Program-made: the position numbers and the translations under genes
The notes under the pieces: model-generated
What the model was told of the DNA's origin: nothing
What the model saw: only the letters and a program-made list of their open reading frames with translations
Databases searched by the model: none
NCBI RefSeq assembly: GCF_025860055.1
Contig: NC_068320.1
Coordinates: forward strand, 18,658,900 to 18,722,899
DNA: 64,000 nucleotides
From: Xyrauchen texanus
Taxonomy: Eukaryota > Chordata > Actinopteri > Cypriniformes > Catostomidae
Direction: 5' to 3'
Shown here: positions 42,939-54,255 of the stretch, one piece after another
How positions within the stretch are numbered: position 1 is the stretch's first letter
Layout of the letters: each line of letters starts with the position of its first letter

Positions 42939-43551
42939 TCTATTTATATAATGCAAGAGTAATTTCTATATTTTACACTTTTGCTTATTGATATTAAACA
43001 AGCATATCCATGTATTCACATTTATGTACTCAACTGTAGTCAGAATATAATCGAATACTTCACATTCCTGTAACCAGTTTGTATGGCATTATCAATGCAT
43101 ATGTCTATCCTTGTATTCCGGTGTTTATACATGTATGTTTACAGACTGAAGCCTCACATGTTCAATGTGTGCATTAGAAGACTATTACATGTTTCTTCTC
43201 TATCCTTATAAGGGTTGCAGGCATTGCTGTATCAACGTACATATATATATATGAAAAGTTGTATTTCTCATTAAACTGAAATAAACCTACTTGTACAGTG
43301 TCTCTGGTTTGGAGCTGCAGAACATGAAAGATGACTTCGAGGCGATTCATCATTTTCCTTTTCTGTGATTATAATAAGATTAAATTAAGAAATTCAATGA
43401 AAAAAAACTGTAAACACTGAGGTTAAATTTTCAATTGTTGAGTGCTTTTAGTTCAATTAAAATTTCCCCTATTTGCCCAAAAACTTTCATTTATTTTTCA
43501 ACTGAAAAAGTTCAAAATATTTACAAAAATTTAAATAAAACAAAAATGTAC
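42939..43551. other. Intron of SRCR copy A, no feature
   Basis: AT-rich intronic DNA. A minus-strand segment at 43290-43370 has an acceptor-like start but no convincing donor or domain, so I do not call an exon. Confidence 0.5.
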
Positions 43552-43848
43552 CTGAGCAGGTTATATGAGCCACCTCATCATTATGACAGTTATTCTGTCC
43601 CCAGGTTGAAGATGGACACTGCCACAGAGTTGAGTCATGTGGACGACATTTGAATTGATCCAGCCAATTAGACTTTAGTCCTTGTGAGTTACTGGGGTCA
43701 CTAGCAGATCTTCCACAGTTCAGCTCTTGACAGATCAGACTTGTTGTGTCTTTGTCCATCTGGTTCCAGCATACATTACCCCACGATCCATTATAGAAAA
43801 CCTCCACATTCCCTTTACAACTATCAGTTAACCTGATTTCTTTGAACT
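43552..43848 (-). CDS. SRCR copy A exon 9: SRCR domain 8
   Basis: A 297-bp phase-1 exon. It reads FKEIRLTDSCKGNVEVFYNG, GNVCWNQMDKDTTSLIC and CHNDEVAHITCSG, with eight Cys. It is slightly shorter than its neighbours. Confidence 0.88.
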
Positions 43849-43949
43849 CTAGATAGAAAAGAATCAATCCAAAAAAAATATTCCAACAATTGAAAAACAT
43901 TATGGCTATTATGAATACTTGGGTACCTGAATTAAATTCGATAGTTTAC

Positions 43950-44267
43950 CTGAGCACACGACTCCTACATCCTCCTTGTGTTGACAGTCATGTTTTCCCC
44001 AGACCTGAGAAGAGCAGTTCAACAGGGACGCCTCATTCCCCTCACAGTTCACCTCATCCAGCCATATGGGTCCAGAACCAGGACCAAACCAGGCTGGTAC
44101 CCGCTGGTTACTGAGGGCCACTCCACACTGCAGCTGTCTGCACACCACATGGGCATCTTTAATATCCCAGGAGTCATCACACACTGTCCCCCATGAGCCG
44201 TTGTGAAAAACCTCCAGCCTCCCTGCACAGTCTCCTCCAGAACCCACCAGCCTGATGGACCCACGAC
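43950..44267 (-). CDS. SRCR copy A exon 8: canonical SRCR domain 7
   Basis: A 318-bp phase-1 exon with all eight Cys: GSIRLVGSGGDCAGRLEVFH, GSWGTVCDDSWDIKDAHVVC, CRQLQCGVALS and CQHKEDVGVVCSG. This is the most typical SRCR domain of the gene. Confidence 0.92.
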
Positions 44268-44358
44268 CTGAGATCAAATAAATATATATAGAGATGCATG
44301 TTCATTCATATTAATCTATTATCAGAGAATGAAAATGGACAGATATTGTTGTTCTCAC

Positions 44359-44682
44359 TAAGGCAGGTGATTGACAGCTGTTGTGTGGAGCTGCAGTTAA
44401 GAGTTTGTGGAGAGCTGCAGTTCCCCAGATGAGCTTCACTCCCAGAGCACTGGAAGCCCATCACACACTCATGACTGTGTTCAGGACTGGATGAAGAGGA
44501 GCTGTAGAAGTTCAGCACAGAGTCACAGCCCAGCTGTCTGCAGACCACAGAGGATTCATTGAGACTCCAGGAGTCCAGCAGAACTCTTCTCCAGACCTGA
44601 TGGATGTAAACTTCCACCTCCCCCTCACACTCTTGGTCTCCAGACAACCGCACTCGCCCATCATGAAGAGCCAGAGACGAAC
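44359..44682 (-). CDS. SRCR copy A exon 7: divergent SRCR domain 6
   Basis: A 324-bp phase-1 exon. It contains GRVRLSGDQECEGEVEVYIH, VWRRVLLDSWSLNESSVVC, a Ser-run (YSSSSSSPEHSHEC) and SITCLS. The usual WGTVCDD Cys is replaced (RRVLLDSW), and an extra Cys lies in HEC. The fold is still recognisable. Confidence 0.82.
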
Positions 44683-44759
44683 CTGGAAAGAAGGTTTGAA
44701 AAGTTACTAAAATACATGCAGAATTCATAATAAATCATTCAAAAATGCATGTACATATA

Positions 44760-46315
44760 CAGGTGAAACTCGAAAAATTAGAATATCGTGCAAAAGTTCA
44801 TTAATTTCAGTAATTCAACTTAAAAGGTGAAACTAATATATTATATAGACTCATTACAAGCAAAGTAAGATATTTCAAGCCTTTATTTGATATAATTTTG
44901 ATGATTATGGCTTACAGCTTATGAAAACCCCAAATTCAGAATCTCAGAAAATTAGAATATTACATGAATTCAATAAAAAAAGGATTTTAAATACAGAAAT
45001 GTCGGCCCTCTGAAAAGTATAATCATGCATATGTACTCAGTACTTGGTTTGGGCCCCTTTTGCATTAATTACTGCCTCAATGCGGCGTGGCATGGATGCT
45101 ATCAGCCTGTGGCACTGCTGAGGTGTTATGGAAGACAAAGATGCTTCAATAGCGGCCTTCAGCTCTTCTGCATTGTTTGGTCTCATGTCTCTCATCTTTC
45201 TCTTGGCAATGCCCCATAGATTCTCTATGGGGTTCAGGTCAGGCGAGTTTGCTGGCCAATCAAGCACAGTAATACCATGGTCATTGAACCAGGTTTTGGT
45301 ACTTTTGGCAGTGTGGGCAGGTGCCAAGTCCTGCTGGAAAATGAAGTCAGCATCTCCATAATGCTTGTCTGCTGAAGGAAGCATGAAGTGCTCTAAAATG
45401 TCCCGGTAGGCGGCTGCGTTGACTCTGGACTTAATAAAGCACAGTGGACCAACACCAGCCGATGACATGGCTCCCCAAACCAACACAGACTGTGGAAACT
45501 TCACACTGGACTTCAAGCATCTTGGATTGTGTGCCTCTCCATTCTTCCTCCAGACTCTGGGACCTTGGTTTCCAAATGAGATGCAAAATTTGCTCTCATC
45601 AGAAAAGAGGACTTTGGACCACTGAGCAACAGACCAGTTCTTTTTTTCTTTAGCCCAGGTAAGACGTTTGACATTTGAAGCCCATGTCCAGGACCCGTCT
45701 GTGTGTGGTGGCTCTTGATGCAGTAACTCCAGCCTCAGTCCACTCCTTGTGAAGCTCCCCCACACATTTGTATGGCCTTTTCCTGACAATCCTCTCCAGG
45801 CTACGGTCATCCCTGCGGCTTGTGCACCTTTTTCTTCCACACTTTTCCCTTCCACTTAACTTTCTATTAATGTGCTTTGATACAGCACTTTGAGAACATC
45901 CAACTTCTTTTGCAATTACCTTTTGAGGCTTTCCCTCCTTGTGGAGGGTGTCAATGATGGTTTTCTGCACAACTGTCAGGTCAGCAGTCTTCCCCATGAT
46001 TGTGAATTCATCTGAACCAGACTGAGAGACCATTTAAAGGCTCAGGAACCCTTTGCAGGTGTTTAGCTGATTAGAGTGTGACACTTTGAGCCTACAATAC
46101 TGAACCTTTTCACAATATTCTAATTTTCTGAGATTCTGAATTTGGGGTTTTCATAAGCTGTAAGCCATAATCATCAAAATTATATCAAATAAAGGCTTGA
46201 AATATCTTACTTTGCTTGTAATGAGTCTATATAATATATTAGTTTCACCTTTTAAGTTGAATTACTGAAATTAATGAACTTTTGCACGATATTCTAATTT
46301 TTCGAGTTTCACCTG
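44760..46315 (-). mobile_element. Tc1/mariner transposon, copy 2, minus orientation
   Basis: Exactly 1,556 bp, with TA at 44758-44759 and 46316-46317. It is nearly identical to the element at 40856-42411 but inverted. It lies in the intron between SRCR exons 7 and 6. Confidence 0.95.
45037..45997 (-). pseudogene. Tc1-like transposase, same frameshift as copy 1
   Basis: Same 961-bp length and same frame break at GFKCQ/RLTWAKEKKNW as the other copy, with only a few substitutions (for example a Trp to Leu change in EASWSSITP). Catalytic DESKF, QQDLAPAHT and IENLW are present. The shared lesion implies descent from one already-defective source. Confidence 0.9.
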
Positions 46316-46688
46316 TACATGCAAGGACATGCAGGAATATTTTAATTATCGAGTAGGCTACATGGATACATGTTTTTAGAGGGGGTCCTTTGAAATAGGA
46401 AAATTATAATTTAACAATTTATAAGTACATTAGATGTGTTAAGTAATATTCATTTACATTCATTATGTGATAGACTGCAGATGATTGTTTATTTTATTTT
46501 TATTATTACAGATACCTAGCACATGCCCACCTCTTGATGAGCAATCATTAAAAGTTCAATATCAACTGCAGGCCTATGGGCTCTATAACAGAAACGCTGT
46601 AGCGATTAATGTATAATTAGTCTGCTTTTAAAGCAGAAATGCAGCAATCATTGCATTGTTACTAATTCTTGCAGAGCAATGGACTCAC
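46316..46688. other. Intron of SRCR copy A, no feature
   Basis: Unique-looking AT-rich intron between Tc1 copy 2 and SRCR exon 6. Confidence 0.5.
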
Positions 46689-47003
46689 GAGAACAGATGA
46701 CACCAACATCTCGTTTATGAGAACGTTCCGCTCGACTCCATGAATAGATGGGACATTGTGAGAGTTGTGTTTCATTCCCCTGACAATCAAACACATCAGC
46801 CCTGATTTCACCACTTCCCTCTCCAAACCAGTCTGCTTCCACAACAGACACAGCAATCCCACAATTCAGCTGTCTACAGAGGACACTGGCAGCTCTCATA
46901 TCCATACATCCATCACATACTGTTCCCCACTCATTGAAATACTGACGCTCTACTCTTCCAGAACAGACGTCAGGGCCATTTACCAGTTTGAGCGCTGTGT
47001 AAC
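46689..47003 (-). CDS. SRCR copy A exon 6: SRCR domain 5, altered cysteines
   Basis: A 315-bp phase-1 exon (YTALKLVNGPDVCSGRVERQ, EWGTVCDGCMDMRAASVLC, ending DVGVICS). Where SRCR domains have a Cys before SHKED, this one has Arg (RAERSHKRD). An extra Cys appears as VCDGC. Disulfide pairing must differ or one cysteine is free. Confidence 0.85.
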
Positions 47004-47157
47004 CTAACCACAGATCAGAGAGATTACAGTAGTAACAAGAATAAAGCAGTATAAAACTGTATGTACACATAATGCAATATATAACTCATTTGTCATGGAA
47101 GATTATAATGTATCAAAAATTAAATAAATAGGGACATTGATCCTTAACCATAACATA

Positions 47158-47295
47158 TTAGTCCCACGTTGCTAACACTGGTGCAATTATATCTGTGTGA
47201 AGATATTGAACAGGATGAAATCTGAGATTCATTGCCTCTACACTGAATCTCTTCTGTCCACATCTGACCCTCTGCTGCTCCCAACACCTGTAGTC
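47158..47295 (-). pseudogene. Relic SRCR exon (exon 3/5 type)
   Basis: The minus-strand sequence aligns by eye to the second half of exon 5 (the region encoding MWTEEIECRGNESQI), with a deletion in the AAFGKGEG region, frame loss and no first half. It marks a third, decayed copy of the two-exon SRCR unit. Confidence 0.8.
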
Positions 47296-47410
47296 TACAC
47301 ACAAAATGTAAAAATGCAGAACGTTTTCTGTGAGGATAGAATATAAAGTTTGTACAGTATAAAAACCATTATGTCTATGGAAAGTCCCCATAAAACATGG
47401 AAACCCAACC

Positions 47411-47422
47411 TGTGTGTGTGTG

Positions 47423-47470
<48 letters not shown>

Positions 47471-47480
47471 TGTGTGTGTG
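47411..47480. repeat. (TG)n(CGTG)n(TG)n microsatellite
   Basis: TG repeats flank about eight CGTG units. Alternating purine-pyrimidine sequence of this kind can adopt Z-DNA. It lies in the intron beside the relic SRCR exon. Confidence 0.95.
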
Positions 47481-48367
47481 TCAATCTTTTGTATTTGGAG
47501 TCCCACAGAAACCGCACCCCACCCCTAAATCAAACCTATGAAAATTAACCAAGATTTTTAATAGAGTAAACATAGTTTACATTTACATTATATTACATTT
47601 ATTCATTTGACAGATGATTTTATCCAAATCGATTTACAAAAGAGGAATAATACATCATGAGAGATTTATATTAAGGAAACAGCAGTATGAGAAATGCTGA
47701 ATAAATAGTTTCAATTGAATCAGAATAACAGTATCCAAGACAGATTATAGTGCAACAAGAATATCTGAAAAAAATATATAAAAATTGTTATGAGTGGATG
47801 GATAAATGCTCATGAAAAAGTTTAATCATGGAACTTGTAGTAAAACCATAATAACCATAAAATTAACCATAGTTATTACAGTCATGGTTTCTACAATATT
47901 ACGATAGTAAAACCATGATTAATTTCTTTTAGGGTTTAACCAAACCTCTAGTCAAAAACTAATACAAATCTAGAGATGACCAATGCCAGCCGCAGAAGAC
48001 AGACATCACCCCTCGTGCCTCAGACAAAGAAGGGAAAGTTTATGACAGAATCTGCCCCTTACACGGATCAAACCCTTCTCTGAACCTGCTAACGGTCGAC
48101 ACTGCGAGGAAATCATCCTTCATTTTCATTTTTATTTATTAGAGGTAGAATTAAAGGAAATATTATGAGTGGAAAGAGGAAAAAGGATAGGCATAAGTGT
48201 GGGACAAAAAGCAGATTTGAACCTGGGTCGAATCACGCCAAATTTTTATTAATTTCAATTTATTTGAAAATGTTTATGAACCTGCGCACATCAGTCCTAA
48301 TACAAGTGAATTTAATGGGATAAAATGTGACTAATAAAATAAATATTTCCTTTGTTGTAACTCCTAC
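47481..48367. other. Intron of SRCR copy A with interspersed palindromes
   Basis: Around 47840-47920 several copies of CCATGGTT/AACCATAG-type motifs occur in both orientations, perhaps from a small MITE. No coding evidence. Confidence 0.45.
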
Positions 48368-48670
48368 CTGCACACACCAGTCCAACGTTGTTTTCATGTG
48401 AACAGTTGTTTTCATTTGATGTTGATCTTGGACAGAAGTGAATCTGAGATTCGTTGCCTCTACACTCAATCTCTTCTGTCCACATCTGTCCCTCTCCTTT
48501 GCCAAAAGCAGCTGCTCCCAGCACCTGTACAGGAGCCCCACAGTCCAGCTCTCTACACACAACCTCTGCATGCTGCTGGTCAAAGGCAGCATCACACACT
48601 GAAACCCACATGTTCTCATCAAGTATCTCTAATCTCCCAGAGCAGCGAGAACCTCCGACCAGCCTGACAC
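48368..48670 (-). CDS. SRCR copy A exon 5: SRCR domain 4
   Basis: A 303-bp phase-1 exon. It reads GVRLVGGSRCSGRLEILDEN, MWVSVCDAAFDQQHAEVVC and CSHENNVGLVCAG, with eight Cys. It is a duplicate of exon 3. Confidence 0.9.
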
Positions 48671-48754
48671 CTGTAAAAAGAATAGAGAGCATGGAACATT
48701 TTAAAAACAGAGTTTGAATAAAGTTTATGTGATGAGATGAAATTTTGTGCTTAC

Positions 48755-49066
48755 CTGCACAAAAGACTCCAGCATCTTTACTGTGATCACAGTCATAAGG
48801 CCATTCTGCTAACCCACAGTTTTTTAGTGTCCACTCTGATCCTGTACACATTGAATTATTCATCCAGATTGGTCCTGATCCTGGCCCAAAATGAGCATCA
48901 CCCAAAGCGTCTACAGGTTCTCCATAGTCCAGCTCTCTACACACCACTGCAGCATCAGCCATATCCCAACCTTGATCACACATTGTTCCCCACTGACCTC
49001 TATGAAGAACCTCCACTCTACCAGCACAGGGACTGTTACCACCAACCAATCTCACATTCATTATGT
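48755..49066 (-). CDS. SRCR copy A exon 4: SRCR domain 3
   Basis: A 312-bp phase-1 exon. It reads IMNVRLVGGNSPCAGRVEVL, GQWGTMCDQGWDMADAAVVC and CDHSKDAGVFCAG. It is a duplicate of exon 2. The fourth core Cys is replaced (RELDYG where exon 2 has RELDCG), so the disulfide pattern is incomplete. Confidence 0.88.
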
Positions 49067-49176
49067 CTGTCAATGTCAGAGAAAGAAAAAGAGAGGGACA
49101 GAGTGAATGAAGACTGAAATTTTACACTAAAATTAAATACAAATCTGCTCTGTTGATTTTTTTATTGAACTCATAC

Positions 49177-49479
49177 CGGAACACAGCAATCCAATGATGT
49201 TGTCATGAGAACAGTTGCTTTTGATTGATGGTGATTTTGGACAGAGTTGAATCTGAGATTCATTTCCTCTACACTGAATCTCTTCTGTCCACATCTGACC
49301 CTCTCCTTTGCCAAAAGCAGCTGCTCCCAGCACCTGTACAGGAGCCCCACAGTCCAGCTCTCTACAAACAACCCCTGCATCCTGCTGGTCAAAGGCAGCA
49401 TCACACACTGAAACCCACATCTTCTCATGAAGAATCTCTAATTTACCAGAGCAGCGAGAACCTCCAACAAGTCTGACTC
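49177..49479 (-). CDS. SRCR copy A exon 3: SRCR domain 2
   Basis: A 303-bp phase-1 exon. It reads GVRLVGGSRCSGKLEILHEK, MWVSVCDAAFDQQDAGVVC and CSHDNIIGLLCSG, with eight Cys. It is nearly the same as exon 5 and as the relic at 47160. Confidence 0.9.
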
Positions 49480-49700
49480 CTGAAAAAACAAAACAAAATG
49501 TATTTTTAACAATAACAAAATTATTATAAACTTCATATTACAAGGATTCTCAAGATCATGATTATTAAGTCAACATTTTAAATAAAAATAAATTAAATAA
49601 ATAATTTAAATATAAGAATAAAAAATATACAACATGTTGTAATACTTGAGGAGAAATACATTTTCAGTCAAGAAGATAGAGAAGGTTTGTAGAAGTTTAC

Positions 49701-50015
49701 CTGAGCAGATGATTCCAGCATCTCTACTATGATCACAATTGTGTTTACCCCATCCTGCTGATCCACAGTTCTTCAGTGTCGACTCTGATCCAGTACACAT
49801 GACTCGACTCATCCAGATTGGTCCTGATCCTGGTCCAAATTGAGCATCACGCAGAGCATCGACAGGTTTTCCACAGTCCAGTTCTCTACACACCACTGCA
49901 GCATCAGCCATATCCCAAAATTCATCACACACTGTTCCCCACTGACCTCTTTGAAGAACCTCCACTCTACCAGCACAGGAACTGTTACCATTAACCAGTC
50001 TCACATTTATACTTT
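49701..50015 (-). CDS. SRCR copy A exon 2: SRCR domain 1
   Basis: A 315-bp phase-1 exon (SINVRLVNGNSSCAGRVEVL, GQWGTVCDEFWDMADAAVVC, ending AGIICSG). Eight Cys in the group-B pattern are present. It is closely similar to exon 4, which suggests that exons 2+3 and 4+5 are duplicates. Confidence 0.9.
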
Positions 50016-50405
50016 CTAAATATTGAGCAAAACAATGAGAGAGAGGAATAAAGGTATAGACAGATTTTCACATTTATTAGCAGATATATAGTTTATGACT
50101 GTTCAATGTCTTTTCTTAATTCACATTTGATTGTTGTGTAGTTGTAGAATTTTTACATTTATTTACAATGGTTATTATTATTATTATTATTATTCAGTGA
50201 TCACGTGTAATTAAATTAAATCATTAAAACTTATCACACTCTCATTTGTTCACACGTTATTGTCATGTGTTCACATTTCACACAAAGTGCTTATTAATAA
50301 ATATCTCTGCAACATAAGATGAATAAAGATGATTTTTAAGTGAAGTCGGGAAAGTGCAAAACCATTATTTCTTGATACATTTTATTTAAATTCTTATGTA
50401 CTTAC

Positions 50406-50463
50406 CAGCTCTGATGAGATTTACAACTGAGGACAGTAAAATGAGTGTCAGATATATCTCCAT
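50406..50463 (-). CDS. SRCR copy A exon 1: signal peptide
   Basis: An ATG at 50463 starts MEIYLTLILLSSVVNLIRA, a clear signal peptide with a hydrophobic core. The exon is 58 bp and ends in a GTAAG donor in phase 1. The next exon restores the codon. It fixes the start of the receptor. Confidence 0.85.
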
Positions 50464-50746
50464 ATTCTTCTGCTCTACTAATACTTTGTTTATTAAGTAC
50501 CAGCTTCTCCTCACTACTGATGAAACAGAAGTACAGGGGTCTTCTGAGCCCTTAATGAGAGAAAAAATATCAATCACCCTCCAATCACACTCACTATCAC
50601 CTTATTAGACAGAACAAAGGAAACTATCAAAGAACTTCAGTGACGAATCAGAAGAGGTATTTCTGATTTTCTCCATATACATCAAAAACGTCAGTGCTGA
50701 TCAGGGATTCTTCACCCCACCCATGAAGATGCCTCACAAAGGAGAG

Positions 50747-50748
<2 letters not shown>

Positions 50749-50816
<68 letters not shown>
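50749..50816. repeat. (CA)n microsatellite
   Basis: About 34 CA units upstream of the SRCR copy A start codon. Confidence 0.97.
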
Positions 50817-50818
<2 letters not shown>

Positions 50819-51127
50819 TATTTAGAGAAGTAGTGACTGTAGTATTGACTTACAGGATACAGGAAACACTCCAGTTATACACATCAAAGCCAAACACCTG
50901 CAGAGACGAGATAGAAGCTCTGATAACTAACTGCTAAATAACATATTTGCATGTTATTAAAACAGTAAACTCGACCATTTAAATCATTCATGATTTAAAA
51001 AATTTTTTTATCCAGTTTTATTAGTAAATAGACGCAGACCACAGTATATGAACTCAACTTTATTAAATAAGTGAGTGGCAAAATAGACAAAATACAATAT
51101 AAATAATAATTACTTTTTTGAAAACAC

Positions 51128-51234
<107 letters not shown>

Positions 51235-51639
51235 CAAACTCATTTCTAGGACTTAATTGTTTTTTTGTTTTTTTTTTATTTAATTTTTTTAACAATATAC
51301 TTTTAACGTAAAAGTATTTCATTATTTCTCTCAGAAGATGGGGCAGAAAGACCATAAATCTTTCAAAGTAAAGATGATGAGGGTGTTCTTCACTTTCTGA
51401 CCTGCTGATGGCGCCAATGTGCAATTAACATATTTCATTTATTAATAAGATCATTAAAGTGTATTGATTCAGATTGTTTGCTCAAGTATTTCTTCCAAAG
51501 CATCTGAGATCTCCTATTAGTTTTGTAACATCAGCTGTGTTACTTTCTTTCAGAGAGTGGCATCAACAGACCAAGATTTATAAACTACGAATGTGTCTTG
51601 GAATAGTTATTTGATTTATAAGTAATGATCTCGGATCAT

Positions 51640-51964
51640 TACCTCGTCTCTTATATGCTGCAATCAACTAATGTAAGGTAGAACTATTCTTTCGACCACT
51701 AAAGATAGCTTCACTAATACTCTTCCAGATCTATCTCATATACTCAATAAACCTCAAAGTCTAGAAGAACTTGATGAAATAACAATTTAAATGCAGACTT
51801 CTCTAGCACCCTTGATATTGTCGCCCCACTTCGATTAAAGAAATAAACCCTGCACCATGGTACAATGATCACACTCATGCTCTCAAGAGAGCAGCTATAG
51901 ATCGCATGTGGAAAAATACAAAATTAGAAGTATTTCGTGGTGCATGGAAGGATAGTGTCTGTAG
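51640..51964 (+). mobile_element. LINE fragment (linker between endonuclease and RT)
   Basis: Degenerate plus-strand translation reads APLRLKK, then NPAPWYNDHTHALKRAA and KNTKLEVFRGAWKDSV, with stops between. This matches the region between endonuclease and reverse transcriptase in fish L2/CR1-like LINEs. Both ends are truncated. Confidence 0.6.
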
Positions 51965-54085
51965 CTACAGTCGAAGGCATGGAGGCGAAGGGGCCGTGGC
52001 CGTGACTGTAGGTGTTTAGTGCCAGACAGCCATGAGAACGCCGTGTGTGGACACCGATTAGGTGAATCAAGGAGCGAGGAAGCTGCTCTTTTGGGTACCG
52101 CAGCCCGGTCAGGGTGTGGCAAAAGGTTTCCCTGCCGGCCCTCCACCAGGGCCCTCCACGATCGTCTCAGGAATGTTTGGGAGACTTTCGGGTCCACGAA
52201 GGGGTTTGTGAGATGGGGGCATCAGCTTCCTGTGGGGAGCTCTACGCTGGGGCCGAGAGCTCGCCCGGGATGGGGCGGAGCTGCCTGAGCTTTCGCAGAC
52301 GCAGGGGGATGCCCTCAGCAAACAGACGGAGTAAGTACTCTTGAGCGACGAGGAGGTATGATGTGTTGAATGGTTTCTGTCTGTTTCTTCACCGCTGAAA
52401 ACCGCTGGACAAAGTCCTCAGCAGCGTCGCCGAATAGACTGAGCTGGTAGATGGGATCATTAAGAAAGCGTCAGTATCCCGCATCTCGTCCAGGTTCAGC
52501 CACAGATGTCGTTCCTGGACCACGAGGGTGTCCATTGCCTGTCCGAGTGCCCACGCTGTGACCTTCGTGGCCCGGACGGCAAGGTCAGTTGCTGAGCACA
52601 GTTACAGCAGCACATCAGGATCAGGACTACACAAGTGCAGTTCTTTAAGTGCCGTGGCCTGGTGGGTTTGCTTGAGGGCCGTGGCATGCAGAGCATAAGC
52701 GGCATGTCTGGTGGCTCTGTAGGCTTTGGAAACCAGGGACGAGGTCGTCCAACAGGCCTTGGAGGATAGTACCGGGCGATCCCGCCAGAAGGCCGCGTTT
52801 TGCTGGCGCAGGTGCATCTCAACCGGACCTCCGTGTACCCATGGACCACCATGCCGTCTAGGGTAGTGAGAGTAGATGAGCAAGGAGATCGGCTTCGGGC
52901 AGTAAAAGGTGCCCTCCACAACTCGGGGGGTGTGTTGAAGGAGAAATCAGACTGGCCATGGGGCGAGCCGATCTCGCATCTATGGTAGAAAAATCCTTTA
53001 TGATTAAGATAATGTGTAATTGACATATATCGTTCATTTATTAAATGTATCTCTTGTATTCTCTTTTATGTTTGATAATGTGTTAATGTTGCAGTATATG
53101 CTCAAACAAGGTCTCCCCAAGTGAAAAGTGCTGATGTGTGTAAAAGAGTTGAACAATCTTTTGTACTGATGTGTTTAAGTTGATGTCTCACTGGGAGAGT
53201 AATGTGTGGGAAAGAGGCCCTTGTACTAATGCATTTAAGTAGATGTGTAACTAGGATATGTGTCCAGAATGTGGGAAAGTCACCAGCTGTATGTATGTTT
53301 TTGCTGACATATGTTCTTTCATGCATAATGTATGTCTTTTTAAAAAATAGAGAGATGGGGAATTTTCCACCAATATTTACCCAAAGGGAGAATTAAAACA
53401 TATTGGTGGCGTGGGAGAGAAACTAGGGTAACTTTCCCATTGGACAGAGATAACAGGTAGAAAGATAACAAAAGGTATATAACTGAGAACTTAAGAGGAT
53501 AGAGGCAGGACAGACAGCTGGCTGAACTCATGTTTGTTGGTCTTCAATAAACTACAACTTTGGCATCTGGAACTCAAGACTCTGAGAGTTTTCTTCAACT
53601 TAGAGAGATTCATCGCGATATTCCACGACACATCGGACCAGGACGGGGGCATGTTAGCGTGCTGGGGGCAGGTGGTTTGTGGGGATTTACTCGAAACCGC
53701 GCCCACTACATTCCCCAGATCTCCTTCTCGGAGGAAGGAAAGCCGTGACCGCAACGTTGCCATGGTCATGTTCTCGCAATGAGAACATGAACCATTCATA
53801 AACACTGCCTCAGTATGATCGCAGCACAGAGTGAGTGGAACAGTAGTGGAAACTTCAGCTTGCTGAACACACAGCAGCTCGGCTCTGAAAAACAAAATCT
53901 AAATGAACAGCCATATTGCGCCCTCCTTTGTACCCATATGTCCGGGATAGGGACATGAAAATTCTGTTCGCCAATTTTTCATTGGCCTTATCTCAAGTTC
54001 AGAGGCAAACGAGGCTCTCAAGAGAGACCCCTAGTGTCACTACATTGACAGAAAGTCGAGTGAGTGACAGAAGGGGAACAGTCTA
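51965..54085 (-). mobile_element. DIRS fragment (gag plus 5' region), split by a solo LTR
   Basis: Minus-strand gag remnants lie on both sides of an LTR. 53895-53640 has the Cys motif CSHCENMTMATLRSRLSFL. 52990-51965 has RQQNAAFWRDRPVLSSKAC and ATALKQTHQATALKELHLC. Upstream (53930-54085) is sequence typical of a DIRS end (GTTCGCCAATTTTTCATTGG and GACAGAAAGTCGAGTGAG). No RT or recombinase is present. It is a different DIRS lineage from the one at 16.4 kb. Confidence 0.7.
52981..53630 (+). mobile_element. Solo LTR inserted in DIRS gag
   Basis: This 650-bp sequence is flanked by CATC at 52977-52980 and 53631-53634. It contains a TATA motif (GGTATATAAC, 53474) and AATAAA (53546) followed by a short R-U5-like stretch ending CACGACA. 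This organisation is that of a retroviral or retrotransposon LTR left after LTR-LTR recombination. The left border reads TATGG, not TG, so it may be 2 bp off. Confidence 0.6.
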
Positions 54086-54255
54086 ACACTGTGTAGAACA
54101 ACTCTTTGGATTTCAGAACAAGAGAAAAAAATTATATCAGCTGGATTAACGAGACAGAAATATTTTAGTGTGAGATCAATCATTATAATGACCAACATGT
54201 TCTTGTAACTTTTCTAAGATTTCCATGAACTAAAAGTCAAATTCACCTCACTTAA

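Larger units (their letters stand above)
38030..50463 (-). pseudogene. SRCR receptor gene, copy A (WC1/CD163/CD6-like), gene span
   Basis: This minus-strand gene has a signal-peptide exon, nine intact group-B-type SRCR exons, one relic SRCR exon, a Ser/Thr-rich stalk plus transmembrane exon, and cytoplasmic exons with YDD motifs. Junctions that can be checked are phase 1, so exons can be duplicated or skipped without frame loss. Such receptors (WC1, CD163, CD6) sit on leukocytes, bind microbes or ligands through SRCR domains and signal through tail tyrosines. Three lesions stand out: a net 14-bp loss shifts the frame in the transmembrane exon, one tail exon is mostly deleted, and the last exon runs into an LTR. 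The ectodomain is intact, so a secreted product is possible. Expression was not testable here; pseudogene is chosen because the membrane form is broken. Confidence 0.75.

Noticed and set aside
43290..43370. Possible extra tail-like exon (ENDESPRSHLSC) in SRCR copy A
   Set aside because: It has an acceptor-like start but no donor in phase, and lies between ectodomain exons where a tail exon makes no sense.
47411..47480. CRISPR-like regular repeats
   Set aside because: Simple dinucleotide/tetranucleotide repeats in a vertebrate intron; no spacers.
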